This document shows, piece by piece, positions 10,169-21,320 of a stretch of 22,348 nucleotides of DNA; the first letter of the stretch is position 1, and each line of letters starts with the position of its first letter. Both the position numbers and the translations under genes were made by a program. Below the pieces are notes generated by a model. The model did not search any database and had not been told where the DNA came from. It saw nothing but the letters and a program-made list of their open reading frames with translations. The stretch comes from Haplomitrium mnioides (Eukaryota; Marchantiophyta; Haplomitriopsida; Calobryales). The stretch lies in contig JBNGIS010015314.1 of assembly GCA_049999725.1 (NCBI GenBank), positions 1-22,348 on the forward strand. Reading direction: 5' to 3'.

Positions 10169-10848
10169 ATGCTCCACGTGCATTTACTTTACTTCTTACT
10201 TACATACATATAAAGAGACTACTAAATATACCCACAAGAAAGAAATGACATAAAACCATCCCACAACAATTTCTTAGAAATTGCTCACCATAATTTGATC
10301 AACCATTTCTCTGGAAATTCTTGATAGTCAGTTGGTCTCTTGATTAGAGTTGGTTTGCGCTTGCCCACACTTGCCAACTAAACATTGATTTGAATCTATC
10401 CTAAAGCATAATTCCTAGTAAAACAAAATATAATCATTACAAATTCAATTCTATTTTTTAAGTTTGCCAAAAATGTTGCAAAATTGGTGACACATTGATG
10501 TAGATCTTGTTCCTTTGAAGATACTTTGATGAAGATCTCATTCCCTTGCAAATGCTTTGATGTAGAGCCAATTCTATTGAAGATATGCTGATGTAGATGA
10601 TATTAGATTCCTTTTCATATCTTCTATGCTTCTTCTATTGTACATTTCTTCCCAACCTTCTGTCGTAGCAGTTCTTTTGATTTAAGCTTGAACGTCCCAT
10701 GAGAAAGTTTAACTCTCAATTATGAACAAGAAGGCAAAGGAGTGAGGAAGCACTGTTCCAAAACAAGCACTATAGCTATCTGAAACAAAAGTAAACAAAA
10801 AATAGAGAACAAAAAAACCTGATAACAATGATAAAACAATAATAAAAA
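10169..10848 (-). other. Non-coding region between integrase and the 3' LTR
   Basis: No reading frame of note. It holds a 31-bp tandem repeat at 10496-10611 and is otherwise AT-rich. Non-coding spacers at this position are common in large plant gypsy elements. Confidence 0.6.
10496..10611. repeat. 31-bp tandem repeat, about 3.7 copies
   Basis: Units begin with TGATGTAGA or TGATGAAGA at 10496, 10527, 10558 and 10589, exactly 31 bases apart; the last unit is partial. Units differ at several positions. The repeat lies between the integrase end and the 3' LTR. Confidence 0.85.
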
Positions 10849-13800
10849 TCACACATAATAAAGTTTAACTCAATTGGTATTAATTGGCATTGCAAAAACG
10901 GTTTTGTCACGTGTTTTAAGGCTCCAAATATCGTGAGGGTGGACTCTATAAGGACCAGACCAATGAGTGGTGAACTTGGGAGCAAAACGGATGAACCTCA
11001 TGTCAAAAATGAGAACTAAGTTGTGCTTTTGAAAGGATCTATTTGTGATGTGTCTATCATAGTGGTCCATTACTTGGAGCTAGTGCACAAATCTCAAAGC
11101 ATTGGTAAGGACTTTAGTCCCAGTTAGTTGTTCTAAATTGGCCAACCGGTGTTGTAAAGATTCAATTGGACTCAGGCTGTGGGCAACGGCAATACATAGA
11201 GAAGGAACTTGGATTTCTGTTGGAAGCAAGGCTTCTTAACCATAGACTAAATGAAAGGGAGTGTATCTTGTGGCTGATTTGGTCATGGATTGATAGGCCC
11301 ATAAAGCAACATTTGAATGTTCATCCCAATCTGAACAATGTGTTGATATTGTTTTCGTAAGAATGGCTTTCAATATCTTGTTTGTAGATTCAGCTTGGCC
11401 ATTTGCTTAAGGATGGTAAGGAGCTGATGTGTGATGTTGAATAGAATATTGGTCTATGAAAGTTGAAATCACTTCATTGAGAAAGTGTGTACCCTGGTCA
11501 CTAACAAATTTCAATGGACATCCGAAACGGGTGAGAATGTTGGAGTAAAGGAAAGAAGCCACAAAAACAACATTGTCTACAGGAAGTGCTATTGCTTCGG
11601 ACCACTTAGTGAGGTAATCCATAGTAGCAAGGATTCATTGATTTTGGCAACTGCGAGAAGGAGGAGATATCAGGCGATAAAGTCAAAACGCCAATTTTCA
11701 AAAGCTGACTTGGGAAGGATCAAGACCAAGGGCATTTCAGATGCCTTTGTAAGGCAACTGGTTCTTTGACATGCGTTGTATGTTCTCATGAACTTGTGTG
11801 CATTGGTGAAGAGAGTTGGCCACCAATAGCCAAAACATTAAACTTTAGGAGCAACAGTTTTCTCTGCAAAATGTCTACCACAAGTAGATGTGTGACAACT
11901 TTGAAAAACTTGAGAGGTTTGGGGGTGGGGGGAACTAAACTTTGATGCAGTATTCCATCTTCACCTATGCAATATAATAGACCTAAAAAAGAAGGATATT
12001 GAGAAGTGGATCTTATAAAGGAGCAAATTCGATCTGTAGTTAGATCTGATGGCAAAATTTTGGACGTGACGAACGGAATAAGTTGAGTGTACCGAGGATG
12101 GCAAGCCAATTGCACTAAGAGGTGCTCGGATACAAGGTTGACAAAGAATAAGGAAGCTATGTGTGATACCCACAGATCACAAAAACTATCATTGAAGGAC
12201 AAATGATAAAGGTCACTAGGCACTCTAGATAAGAGGTCACAATTGCCATGTTTGAGACAAAACCAAACTTATACATTAAACATAAATTCTTGGAGGAGTA
12301 AAACCCATTGGGCTAGGTGATCAATGAGATCAAGGTTGTTGACAACATATTTCAAAGAGAAATGATCAATAATGAATACAAACTTATAACCAAGGAGGTA
12401 GTGTTGGAATTTTTGAACAACATAAATCATGCCTAACACTTCTTTATTTATGACATAGTAATTTTGTTCTACAAGGCTGAGCTGCTTACCCGCGTAATAG
12501 ATCGCACACTCTTTCTCATCTTGCATCTAAGAAAGAGCGACTCTAGTTGTTGTTGAAGAGGAGTCAACCATAACAAGGAAAGGAATTTTCTAGTCCATGA
12601 GGGCAGAAATGGAAGAGAGGCAAGAATGTTCTTTAGAGTTTGATACACTTGCTTACATTCGCCCTTCTAGACAAAAGAAACTGCATGTTTGGTTAAGGAA
12701 TATAGAGGAAAAGCAACTCGAGCATGCTTCTTAAAATATTTTTGATAATACATTGACTTACCCATGAAGTGTTGAAGTTGTTTCACTATCTGTAGGGGAG
12801 GAAGGGCAAGAATAATGCTGACTTTTGTAGGATCAAGGTGTAGGCCGACTTCCGAAACGATGTGACCAAGTAGAACTCCAACAAGGGCAAAGAATTTGCA
12901 CTTATTGGGATTTAAAGAGATCTTGAATTGGCAAAATCAAAGGAAGACAACTTCTAGGTTTGTGAGATGACTCGCTTTTATGCCAAAAATTCTAAAGTCT
13001 TTCAAATAAATTTTGAGGCATATCTTAGGACCATGCAAAAGTGATTCAAACGCCATGATCATGATGTGTTGAAAGGCACTTGGGGCATTACATAAGCCAA
13101 ATACTAACTTGTTATACAAGTAATATCCTCAAGGAGTGGCAACAGTAATGAGTGGATGAGAATCAGGGTGGATGGTAATCTGATTGTACCCTAAGAATCT
13201 ATCAAGGAAACTATAGCATTGATGTCCGGTGATGTTATCAAGGATAGTGTTAATAAAGGGGATTGGAAAATGTTCCATAACAATTGCAACATTAAGTCCT
13301 TTAAAATCTCCATAGATATGAACCGAACCATTTAATTTAGGAACAACAATAATGGGAGAAACCCAATCGATTAAGCCTGCATGCAATATGATTCTAACAT
13401 CTAGCATTTTGGCAAGATTGGCTTGGACCAATTCCATGTAATTTGGGTTCAAACAATATGAGCGCCGCCGAATGGTTTTAGTATCTAGCTTGAGCTTAAT
13501 GTGATACTGGTATATAGAAGGGGAAATACAAGTCATCTTTCTATATTCCCAAGCAAAGATATCAACGTAGCGCGTGATAAGTTCTAGAAAATAGGAATGA
13601 GAGGGAGGATCCAATTGATCATAAATCTTTGAGCTCTTATGTTGTTCATAGACAACTAGCATATTCGCAAATTTTACCTCCACAAAATTACATGAAGGGA
13701 AGAGGGAACCAAAAAAATCAAACTCATCAGAAGAATTAGAGTCTAGGACCATAAATCGAGAAGTCAAGTCTACAAAGGAGACATCATGAAAGATCTCATG

Positions 13801-14575
13801 AATTTTCTTGGGTGTCGGAATAAGGGAGTTGGAGTATAATGATAACACTATCCTTTTTTTAGGCGAGCCGAGTGTACTAGCTACAAAATCCATTTGTGCA
13901 TGACTTTTCTTGAGCTAGCTGCGACCAAAGAGCAAAAATATCAGTTTTGTTGTAGAGTACTTATGACAATGTAGAGTACCAAATATTTTTGGTCTGCAAA
14001 GAGAGTAGGAATGTTATGAAGAACGTCAAAGGGTGCAAAGATGAAGGAGGGAGGATTTATGCAAAGCTGAAAAAGGATATCCAATTGATTCCATAGTGAA
14101 TTCAGTCATGATGTTGATGGTTGAGCTAGTATCTAAATATGCTTCTAGAACCAGAATGATGTCAATAAAGACAAAAGTTGTAGGTGTACATGGATCAAAA
14201 AGAGAGACCATTTGAATAATATGAGTGTCTCAAATAGGAGAATCAAGATACTCTAGTGTGTATTCAAAATGTTGATTGAAATTGGTTAGGTATGGAGGAA
14301 TAATCTCACAAAACAACTTGTCACTACGCAATTGAGACTTGAGCTTCCGAGCTTGGAGGAGGCTAACAATTTTGGACATGCAACATGGAACCACAAGAGC
14401 TTTCTATAAAGCTTGGCAAGTGGAGATATTTATTTCTAAAATATGGCTGAAAGTAATATTGGATGGTCTAGATGCCGTATCCTTTAAGAAGTCATACTCA
14501 ATAATGCTGACAAATGGAGATTCAGTCATTTTGCGGGTAATAGATTTGCAAACATGGGTAAGGGGCCAAAATTAG
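10849..14575 (-). pseudogene. pol: Decayed pro-pol: protease, RT, RNase H, integrase
   Basis: This encoded the enzymes that copy the element's RNA into DNA and insert it. In order on the minus strand: a protease around LDTSSTINIM (14026-14211) with DTS where DTG/DSG is expected; RT with IFAW, SPIIVVPKLNG, FLDRFLGYNQI and YNKLVFGLCNAP, and YLKD at 12997-13008 in place of Y(V/L)DD; a connection region with LGHIVSEVGLHLDPTKV; RNase H (12269-12526) with IYYAGKQLSLVEQNYYVINK and a DH motif; then integrase. Integrase keeps a zinc-binding-like HTSTCGRHF and YWWPTLF region with YNAC where CxxC is expected, and a D,D-35-E triad (11682, 11497-11499, 11389-11391), then a GPY module near 10936-10968 and a stop at 10849. 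Stops include TGA at 13129 in RT and TAA in the HPQ motif. RNase H and the integrase N-terminus are shifted out of the main frame. The frame is readable upstream to about 14575. Confidence 0.93.
13129..13893 (-). pseudogene. Longest intact segment of pol (RT N-terminal half)
   Basis: This 254-codon open frame is the best-preserved part of the polyprotein. It starts in the protease-RT spacer and carries DIFAWEYRKMTCISPSIYQY, then SPIIVVPKLNGSVHIYGDFK, and FLDRFLGYNQITIHP, which holds the first RT catalytic aspartate. It ends at a TGA where the family normally has tryptophan in the T-P-W-G motif, and the same frame continues beyond as YNKLVFGLCNAP. The start codon is not meaningful; the segment is an internal part of gag-pro-pol. 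Confidence 0.85.
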
Positions 14576-15000
14576 AATAGGGATTGGAGGAACTAAAGAA
14601 CTTGGCACTAACAGATTTAGTTGTAGTTGCGTGGCTATAGAGGGAAAGATGTGTGCATTGGATGGAGAGGAGGAAGGATTGTCTTCTCGGATGATCAAAG
14701 GAGGAGCTTGCACATCATAAGATGCAAGAGGAGGAGTGGAAAACACAAGAGAAGGAAGAGGCGCAGGAACCGAAGTCGAAAGTTGAAGGTGATTTCCTGA
14801 ATGAAGAGTGACATGCACATGAACCACTTTGATTTGATGAATATTTTGTGCGACCGACTAGTTGAATGGATTGGGCAATCGGAGGACCAGCCTTGGGTTT
14901 GAGATTGCAACCTGAGGCACTGTGGGAATGGTAGAAGGAGGTTGAGGAATAGGAGACTACTGAACAAGTGGAGCTTGTAGTTAATGTGGTTGATAGTAGG
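14576..15000 (-). other. Proline/serine-rich linker between gag and protease
   Basis: All three minus-strand frames are partly open here and rich in serine, proline and leucine, with apparent frameshifts near 14545 and around 14970. It connects gag to the protease region. No domain is recognised. Overlapping ORFs at 14522-14827, 14695-14967 and 14715-15170 are fragments or shadows of this linker. Confidence 0.5.
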
Positions 15001-16474
15001 AGGAGGGGAGATAGTATAGGAGGACTATTGTTGATAATTAGAAGTTTGGGAAGTGTACCACGGCTGATATGAGCATAGTTAGGGGTACTTATGATAGGAA
15101 TGTTGGTCCATGCCCTGATTATGACCTTGATAATACTGTTGGGATCACGGATGAGGACAATCATGAGCAATTAAGTTGGTTTGGTTGCAGTTGTAGCAAC
15201 TTTGGTGTTAAAGCAGACGGATGGGCTGATACTGGTAACTCGTCAGCTGTGTAGCATACTGCTGAGGATATAGGAGCATAGGATTTTGATATTGGGATGG
15301 CAGTGGAGGAGCAGTCACTTGAGGGAAAGGGTGTGCATGTTGCACAACTATTTGGTTCACTTCCAAATCCGCTTGAATAGTTGTTGCTTTGATTCTGTGC
15401 CAAACATGGCAAATGCTACTAGCATGATTGGATGATAGGCAAATGTCACACCAAGAAATTGAAGGACAAGCCTCAAGAGTTGAATGTTGTTTGCTACAAT
15501 AGGTGCATCATACATTTGAAGTAGAGGAAGGAAAAGTTGGGGCAGGACTGGAATTCACCATTTGTAGTTTCAAGGTAGCAATCCAGTCCCTTAGATGTGA
15601 AACAACCTCAGCAAGTTTTGCCTCTAAGTCGGAGTTTGAGGCGGCAGAAAAGACATACGGTGATGGAGGTTGGTATTTCCCATTCATTGAAGTAGTGGAC
15701 GAGAGACTACGCATTGACGATTAAGATCGCGACTAATTGGTTATCTCGATGGAGCAGCATTTTCTCATAGAACGTGGCTAAGTGAATTGCCCGCTCAAGT
15801 GTCGGGGGTCCTAGAGCAAGATATGCTCTTAAATAGCATTGGGAAGGCCTTTAATAAAGAGCCCAGTCTGATTATCATTGAGTGGGGGAGTTCTTCTCTT
15901 GCTCACGACAACTTTAAAGCGATTGCTATAATCTTGAATGGATTCATCGACATACATTTTAATACAAAACATATCATTTGAGGCATGATCAAATAGCAAG
16001 CAAGTCTAAATATGTTCAAAAGGCAGCCTGAAGGTCCAGCCATAAGGGTACCACCCCAACTGCTTCACAAAAATACCAATTGATGGCATCACCATCCAAT
16101 GTAGTAGGGAATTGGAAACAAAGGACAATTGTGGGATAACCCCTCGCTGATGCCAAAGCAAGGAACTTGTTCATGTGGGTGTTCGCATTGACACGATCTA
16201 CAGACATCTAACCAATGAATTTTTGGTAGGAGTAACAGGATGGTTGGGCAGGAAGGAATGCCATAGTGATAGGAATTGTAACAAGGTGGAGGGAGGCAGG
16301 CAATTTAGAAAGTGCAAGAGGTGCTGGCTAGGAAGGAGTAGGAATTTGGATGCTACGATGCAAATAGCGTTCTGATTGAGTAGAGGAGATAGAGGGTTGC
16401 CTCATTCCTCGAATCAAATTAAGGTGTGTTTCGGACAACGAAATTAAAAATCTAAACACTCCTTCTAATGCCAT
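15001..16474 (-). pseudogene. gag: Decayed gag with three zinc-knuckle motifs
   Basis: Gag forms the particle that packages element RNA. A methionine at 16472-16474 opens the readable frame. After a frameshift the capsid-like part reads ANTHMNKFLALASARGYP and FQFPTTLDGDAINWY, then, after a one-base frameshift near 16020, VDESIQDYSNRFKVVVSKRR and GLFIKGLP, typical of plant gypsy gag. Toward the C-terminus come a CTYC...H...C motif (about 15465-15506), a perfect CX2CX4HX4C knuckle, CDICLSSNHASSIC (15409-15450), and a third, CYNCNQTNLIAHDC (15157-15198), in which the histidine is replaced by leucine. The tail is rich in Q, P, Y and S. Several stops interrupt it. The downstream part shares its frame with protease, RT and the integrase core. 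Confidence 0.88.
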
Positions 16475-17480
16475 GGAAGAAGAAGGGGAGAATAGAAGCA
16501 ACAATCAAGTCTAGCCTTTGGTCGCTGTTGCAATAGGAAAAAATAGAGTAGCACGCAAAGAGTAGTTTCGAAAAAGTAATATTGAGGTCTAATCAACCAA
16601 GTTAATGCGAGTAGATAATAAGGGACCAATTTTATTTTGGTTTTCAAATGTAGAATAAGAAGGGGAGAAAAGGTTGTTGGAGCCACAAAAGAGAGGAGAG
16701 GCAGAAGGGGAGCTATTGCAATATGAGAAAAAGAGGCTAATGCAATTTTGAAGATGAGGCTACTGGAAGTTAGAGGATGGGAGGTTATCGCAAGTGCAGC
16801 CAAGAAGGCTATTGGAATATCTAGCACAAGGTACAACAAGAGAAAACTGGCACAATTCAAGTGGAGCTGCCGCAATTTCAATCAAGGCAAGGACTTTAGA
16901 TACGCAATTCTGGAGGGTAAAAGCAATCAAAGGTGTTCACGGGTCACTACAAGGATATCTTCAAAACTCAGTATGTCCAAAGGAATCCAAGTGGAAAACC
17001 ACCACAAGGTGTTGACTATGTCTAATCACATGCGATACATAAACAAAGAAAGATCCATATCACAGGAATCTGCCATTTTGGCATAGGACAACATTGCAGA
17101 GAGTGACAAATCGATGAGGCAATTGATGGAGCAGTATGAAGTATTTGGGTAAGGGGAAGAGGCAACGTACGTGCAATGGGGCAGAGGAAGCGGCAACATG
17201 CGCCACTATTACAAAGGTTTTGGAGGCCTAGGGGGAGGAGCCCTCTTAAGCGTTACAAGGGGGAGAAGGGGAGGTACCGAGTTCTTTGCTGAGCTCAATG
17301 TTTGTAGTATAGTGATACTCTTTTGCAATCAGTTTTTTGTAGCAACAAGGGGAGTATTCCTTCGAGCAGCAAGTCGGAATGAGGAATCTTGAACCACAAC
17401 AATTAGGAAGGCAAATTTAAAGTCGTCTACGTGTTTCTTGAAAGTATGCAATGCTAGCACAATGGGTCTGCAAGAACACT
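16475..17480 (-). other. 5' leader of the retrotransposon
   Basis: Between the 5' LTR and gag. The minus strand is pyrimidine-rich, so it translates into serine/leucine-rich chance ORFs. Loose repeats of a motif around GAGCTATTGCAA or GAGCTGCCGCAA occur over 16680-16880 on the plus strand. I do not recognise a primer binding site next to the LTR; there is no TGG-starting match to a tRNA 3' end within about 80 bases. Confidence 0.5.
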
Positions 17481-19529
17481 TGTAGGTAGTAATTTCTACG
17501 AGCGAGTAGACAAGGGGTAAAACAACTATGAGAGGATTTTGCCCATGAAGGGGTGCAACTCAACGGGTTCTAAGGAAGAACACGAGTAACAAGAATGGGG
17601 CATCAATTCACAACGTCAGGATCTATTTCAAAAGATATTATGATAAAACTGATCAAATTCGAACGCGAGATCGATAGATCGAATAAAGGGCAAAATGGCA
17701 ACTCAGATAGAATAGTAGACAAAACTGTAGCACAGATGGGTCTTAAAAAAGGGGGCAAAATAGGGATTCTAATGAATTGGCTTAGGATAGAAATGGTGAC
17801 ACCGAAAACATCAAAAAAATAAAAATAAAAACTCCAATATGGCACGTAGAGAAGAAGCGGCGACTTTGATAGAACGAAGATAGGGGACAAAGTGGTTGGC
17901 TCCGATAGAACAAGGATACCACCAATTAGAGCTACAAACCAATGGTTAAAGAGGGGGACCAATCAACAGGTTTAGCCCACGCAGACGTTATCAAGCACTA
18001 AAGACAAAACATCAAGTCAACTATCGGGCTAAAGAATGACGTCAGAGGTACGAGTTGTTGGAGGCATTGCTCCAACTTCCCAATTAAAAACAACATTAGG
18101 TGCGAGGAAGGACTGGGTGAAGGGACCTAGGGTTACTCGTATGGACCAAAGGTCTTGGATCAAGCCAATAAGGTTTTCGGGAACTATGGATAAAAAGAGG
18201 ACAACGTGATACCTCAAGTTAGAAGAAGCAAAATGGGAGGGACCTATGGAAAACCAAAGAAAAAGATGCAAGACCTAAGGATAAAAGACAAGAAAGGTAA
18301 GTCAGATTTTCATCGAGAGGTAAAGAATAGAGATCAGCAATATTCCCTTGTAAGTGTTTTGAGGTGAAGCAAACATGAGAAGTAACCTTATATGAGCGTC
18401 ACTATGATTGGCATCTTCTGATTGCAAGATGGGGACGTGAGGGACAAGAATATGCAGTTGGCAACCATATGTGTGACAAGCAAGAAATATTTACTCATAT
18501 AGGGTAATGCATATGCTGAGGACTTCTTGGTCCATATTCTCCCCAACTCTAAAAGCCACTAATGCTCAGCTAGCCAACCAACAATGCAGAACCAATGACC
18601 AATTAACTTTGTTTGTACAACTTAGGCTGGAATACACATAAACCAAATGAACCCTGCAAACACATATAAGAGGTAATACACAACACATCGCAAGACTTTT
18701 TTTTATCAAGATAAGTCCTTTTTCTTATGCTCTAGACCTTAACAAAGAGCAGATAACCAGATTAACACACATAAACAAAGAAGCAGGCCCATTCTTTTGA
18801 TGTTGGCCTTCTTTTTCTTGCCTCAACATCACAATACTTCACCAAGTGAGACAACATAAAATATAGAAACTATCACACAAAAGGAGCTAGGGGGCGCACA
18901 GATATAATACTTACTAACTAGACCTCAAAATGGGAGCATCACCATTGGAGCAACTCTATAGCTATTGAAGTAGAATTTTGATAGCCTAGATGCTCCATAA
19001 GAATGGTGCAAGAGGTCGATTCACCCTTCTCTCTAATTAATCTCCGCACAACTTCTCTACCACATAGTTTAGAGACTCTTTTTTTCTTCCACTATCACTT
19101 CTTCTTCATGTCTGCCGGTCTTGTAGTACTCTGAGACACATACGAATCTTCTCTCTAACATAGGCATGTTCAAAATCTCCCTACAATTTCCACAAAAGCA
19201 TCATTCCCTTTAGAACCCTCTCAACACACGCCATGATACTATTGTTCAAGCCGATTCTCCATACTACAATTCTACATTTTTTTCCTTGGTCTCTAGGATG
19301 ATCAACAATCTTCAAGTTTTGGCGGGCGTTCTGGCCGACATTCTCTAGCTATATTTAATTCCCAGAAAAGAAAATGTTCTCATTGCACCGTTCATTTGAA
19401 GGCTCTTGGATTTTCTTCATTAATTTCTTTCTATCTTCCTTGTGTGACATCCCTATTTTCATCTCATTTCTATTGACAAGTATCTTTCCTTGACTGATTC
19501 TTGATCGTTGATGAATCTGATTTTTGGAT
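17481..19529 (-). repeat. Right LTR (5' LTR of the minus-strand element)
   Basis: About 2.05 kb match 8105-10160 throughout. The inner edge begins TGTAGGTAGT at 17481, consistent with an LTR ending in CA on the minus strand, though similarity may reach 17461-17467. The outer edge is taken where the copies diverge, after TTGGAT at 19529; there is no clear TG start there. An ORF of 80 codons (18029-18271) is the counterpart of that in the left LTR. The outer 420 bases read as a decayed ORF (19106-19529) that continues into the flank in the same frame, so the true outer edge may lie further out. Confidence 0.9.
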
Positions 19530-19582
19530 TCACATGCAACCTTTAACAAATCTTGATAAAACTCCATCTTGATCTCATCCAA
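19106..19582 (-). pseudogene. Decayed ORF spanning the outer edge of the right LTR
   Basis: One minus-strand frame runs 159 codons with three stops. Its first 16 codons, MDEIKMEFYQDLLKVA, lie in the flank, the rest in the LTR. It is basic and helical in character, including EDRKKLMKKIQEPSNERC, then ENVGQNARQNLKIVDH, CRIVVWRIGLNNSIMACVER and DFEHAYVREKIRMCLRVLQD. The left LTR carries the same reading with more stops and a one-base shift. No family is recognised. That the same frame is coding-like on both sides of the boundary is odd and is discussed as a finding. Confidence 0.4.
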
Positions 19583-20560
19583 AGATCCTTTCTACCAGTC
19601 TAATAGTTTAGACTGTAGGTAATTGCCTTTCTTTACCTCTTCTTGTTTAGCTTGATAGAGCTTTTGATACATCCATCCCTATTCCTTCAATTTCTTCTTG
19701 GAGGCCTGTAGCTGAGCTTCCAATCCTTTCGTCTGCTTATCCCAAAAGGCCAATCAGATCTTTGTGATCTACTCTAGTCCATAGCCTTTCAAGTTTGCTC
19801 TTGCTTTGACTTGAGCTAGACATCCATTTGAATAGAATTCTCTTTTTCTTGACTCAAAATAGCTTCTCTCCTCTCCAACAAAATCTACAATTCTACAATC
19901 TTAATTTTGCATATCGGTAGTTTTATCATTTGTTCTAACAACCTTTTGTTCTCATGTTTCACTTGTACTGAAGAGTTCCAAAGAATGCAATTTTCTCCCT
20001 TCATCTCCAATATCACATTCTCTATCTTTTGTTCTTTCACCTTCATTTATCTCTTCATTTGATGATTAACTCTTCCTAAAGCTCATGATTGGACTATGCT
20101 TCTACTTTTTTTCCTATCCCAAGTTTCTTTAGAGGCTTTTATCTGGAAGATTTTTTAGACACTCTAGGTTTCTTTCCTTTAGCCTAGTTTCTTAATGGAG
20201 GCTCAGTTTAATTGGCCCTTGATGCCAATTCAACTTTCAATTTTTGCCTTTGAATGCTTCTTGGCATCTAAAACACTTTAGGTTCTTCTCTTTCTGCCAT
20301 CCGATGCTCGGGCTTGAATAGCACCTTTGTAAGAGTCGAAGCCATTGACTCCAATTGTTTCTTAGATTGCTTCAAGTGTAGCTTCTTCCCTTTTTTTTGC
20401 TGGAGGCTTGTTGAGAACTTTTATAATTTGTTGGATTCTACTCTTCATCTGTTTTTAGCCTCATCAATTTTGTTAAAGACAACTTCCCAATTTTCATTCA
20501 TCAAATCTACTCCAACCAAATCAACCATGCCCACCGTTTTTTGTCTTCCCTAGCTTCTGA
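19583..20560 (-). pseudogene. Decayed coiled-coil reading frame(s)
   Basis: Minus-strand translation gives long lysine/glutamate-rich helical stretches broken by stops and frameshifts. From the 5' side: KKLHLKQSKKQLESMASTLT and HRMAEREEPKVF, then EMKGENCILWNSSVQVKHEN and KRLLEQMIKLP, ERREAILSQEKENSIQMDV, then KGLEAQLQASKKKLKE and LYQAKQEEVKKGNYLQSKLL. Heptad-like spacing of leucines suggests a coiled coil. It lies between repeat copy C and the gypsy LTR. It may be the N-terminal part of the older element whose gag resumes at 8104 beyond the insertion. No enzyme motif is present. Confidence 0.4.
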
Positions 20561-20851
20561 CATACAAGCAGATAAGTAGAGGGTCCTTTTCCTTTTGGAG
20601 AAAATATTTGTGTAGGGGCAGAAGTCTTCTTTGAAACCAAGGTTTCTTGTTGTAATAGTTCTGTTCTTGCTTTTGCTTAAGGCTTTGAATAAGCAGTCTT
20701 CTTCTCAATTGACCTTGCCTCCTTCATAGGATCCACATCTCGCATATGCCATGATTTCTTCCCAACCTTGTTGGGATTTAGATCTCTCCAAATGTTTTTG
20801 ACCATTAAAACTTTCTACAAATCATAAGATCTTTTTTTCGAAGACACAACA
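20561..20851 (-). other. Possible coding start region inside repeat copy C
   Basis: Minus-strand readings such as RDLNPNKVGKKSWHMRDVDP (about 20790-20730) and SKKTSAPTQIFSPKGKG are protein-like but broken. It would be the first internal sequence after copy C. No family is recognised. Confidence 0.3.
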
Positions 20852-21320
20852 AACAGCCGCTACTTTGAACCAAGAATAGGCTACTCAGAACATGAACTTT
20901 TTTTTTTATGAAAAATTGTGATTTTTGAATTCAAAAAACATAAAAAAACGAGGTTATCTTTTAAAAACAAAAAGTACATGCATTTTTTGGATTTGTTTTT
21001 GGCCGTTTTAACAAGCCTATTAGAGCGAAAGTCAATTTTGTTATGCAAAATCAATCAATATTATTAGTTTTTATAAAAATATTGGAAAACTTGAATTTGA
21101 TGAAAAGCATAAAAATTATAGTAAGTTTTCATAAAAACAATTACGTTTATCATTGATTACAACTCTAAGCCCAAAAGTTGAAATATACGTCACAAGAAAC
21201 TATTTTGAAATATGTTTGATTGCACAAACTTTAGGCGCGTAGATATGGTGCTCTTTCAAACTTTTTCGTTGGAAAAAAATACAAAACATAAAGAAAAAGC
21301 CCAAGGGGACTAGAATTCAA
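20852..21320 (-). repeat. Interspersed repeat, copy C
   Basis: The inner 69 bases (20852-20920) closely match copy A in inverted orientation, and the remainder matches copy B. It is AT-rich with a long A/T run next to the terminal block. The sequence changes character abruptly at 20852, where coding-like sequence on the minus strand begins, as expected for an LTR followed by an internal region. Confidence 0.65.

Larger units (their letters stand above)
8105..19529 (-). mobile_element. Ty3/gypsy LTR retrotransposon, nearly complete, inactive
   Basis: Two direct repeats of about 2.05 kb flank 7.3 kb of internal sequence that reads on the minus strand as leader, gag, protease, RT, RNase H, integrase and a 3' non-coding part. 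This gene order, with integrase last, defines Ty3/gypsy. The integrase ends with a GPY module and then a stop, with no chromodomain, so the element is not a chromovirus; lineage within the non-chromoviruses is not resolved by eye. I found no clear tRNA-complementary primer binding site and no matching target-site duplication. Broken frames and lost catalytic residues show it cannot move by itself. Confidence 0.93.

Noticed and set aside
10870-10985. A chromodomain at the integrase C-terminus
   Set aside because: The reading ends shortly after the GPY module with a short tail and a stop at 10849, leaving no room for a chromodomain.
15161-15412. 83-codon minus-strand ORF
   Set aside because: It is in the wrong frame; the gag zinc-knuckle frame over the same bases carries the family motifs.
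16465-16881. 138-codon hydrophobic minus-strand ORF
   Set aside because: It is a by-product of the pyrimidine-rich leader of the gypsy element and overlaps the start of gag in another frame.
17400-17480. A primer binding site next to the 5' LTR
   Set aside because: No TGG-starting match to a plant tRNA 3' end is present close to the LTR; a TGGTTCAAG further in is too far away and does not extend.
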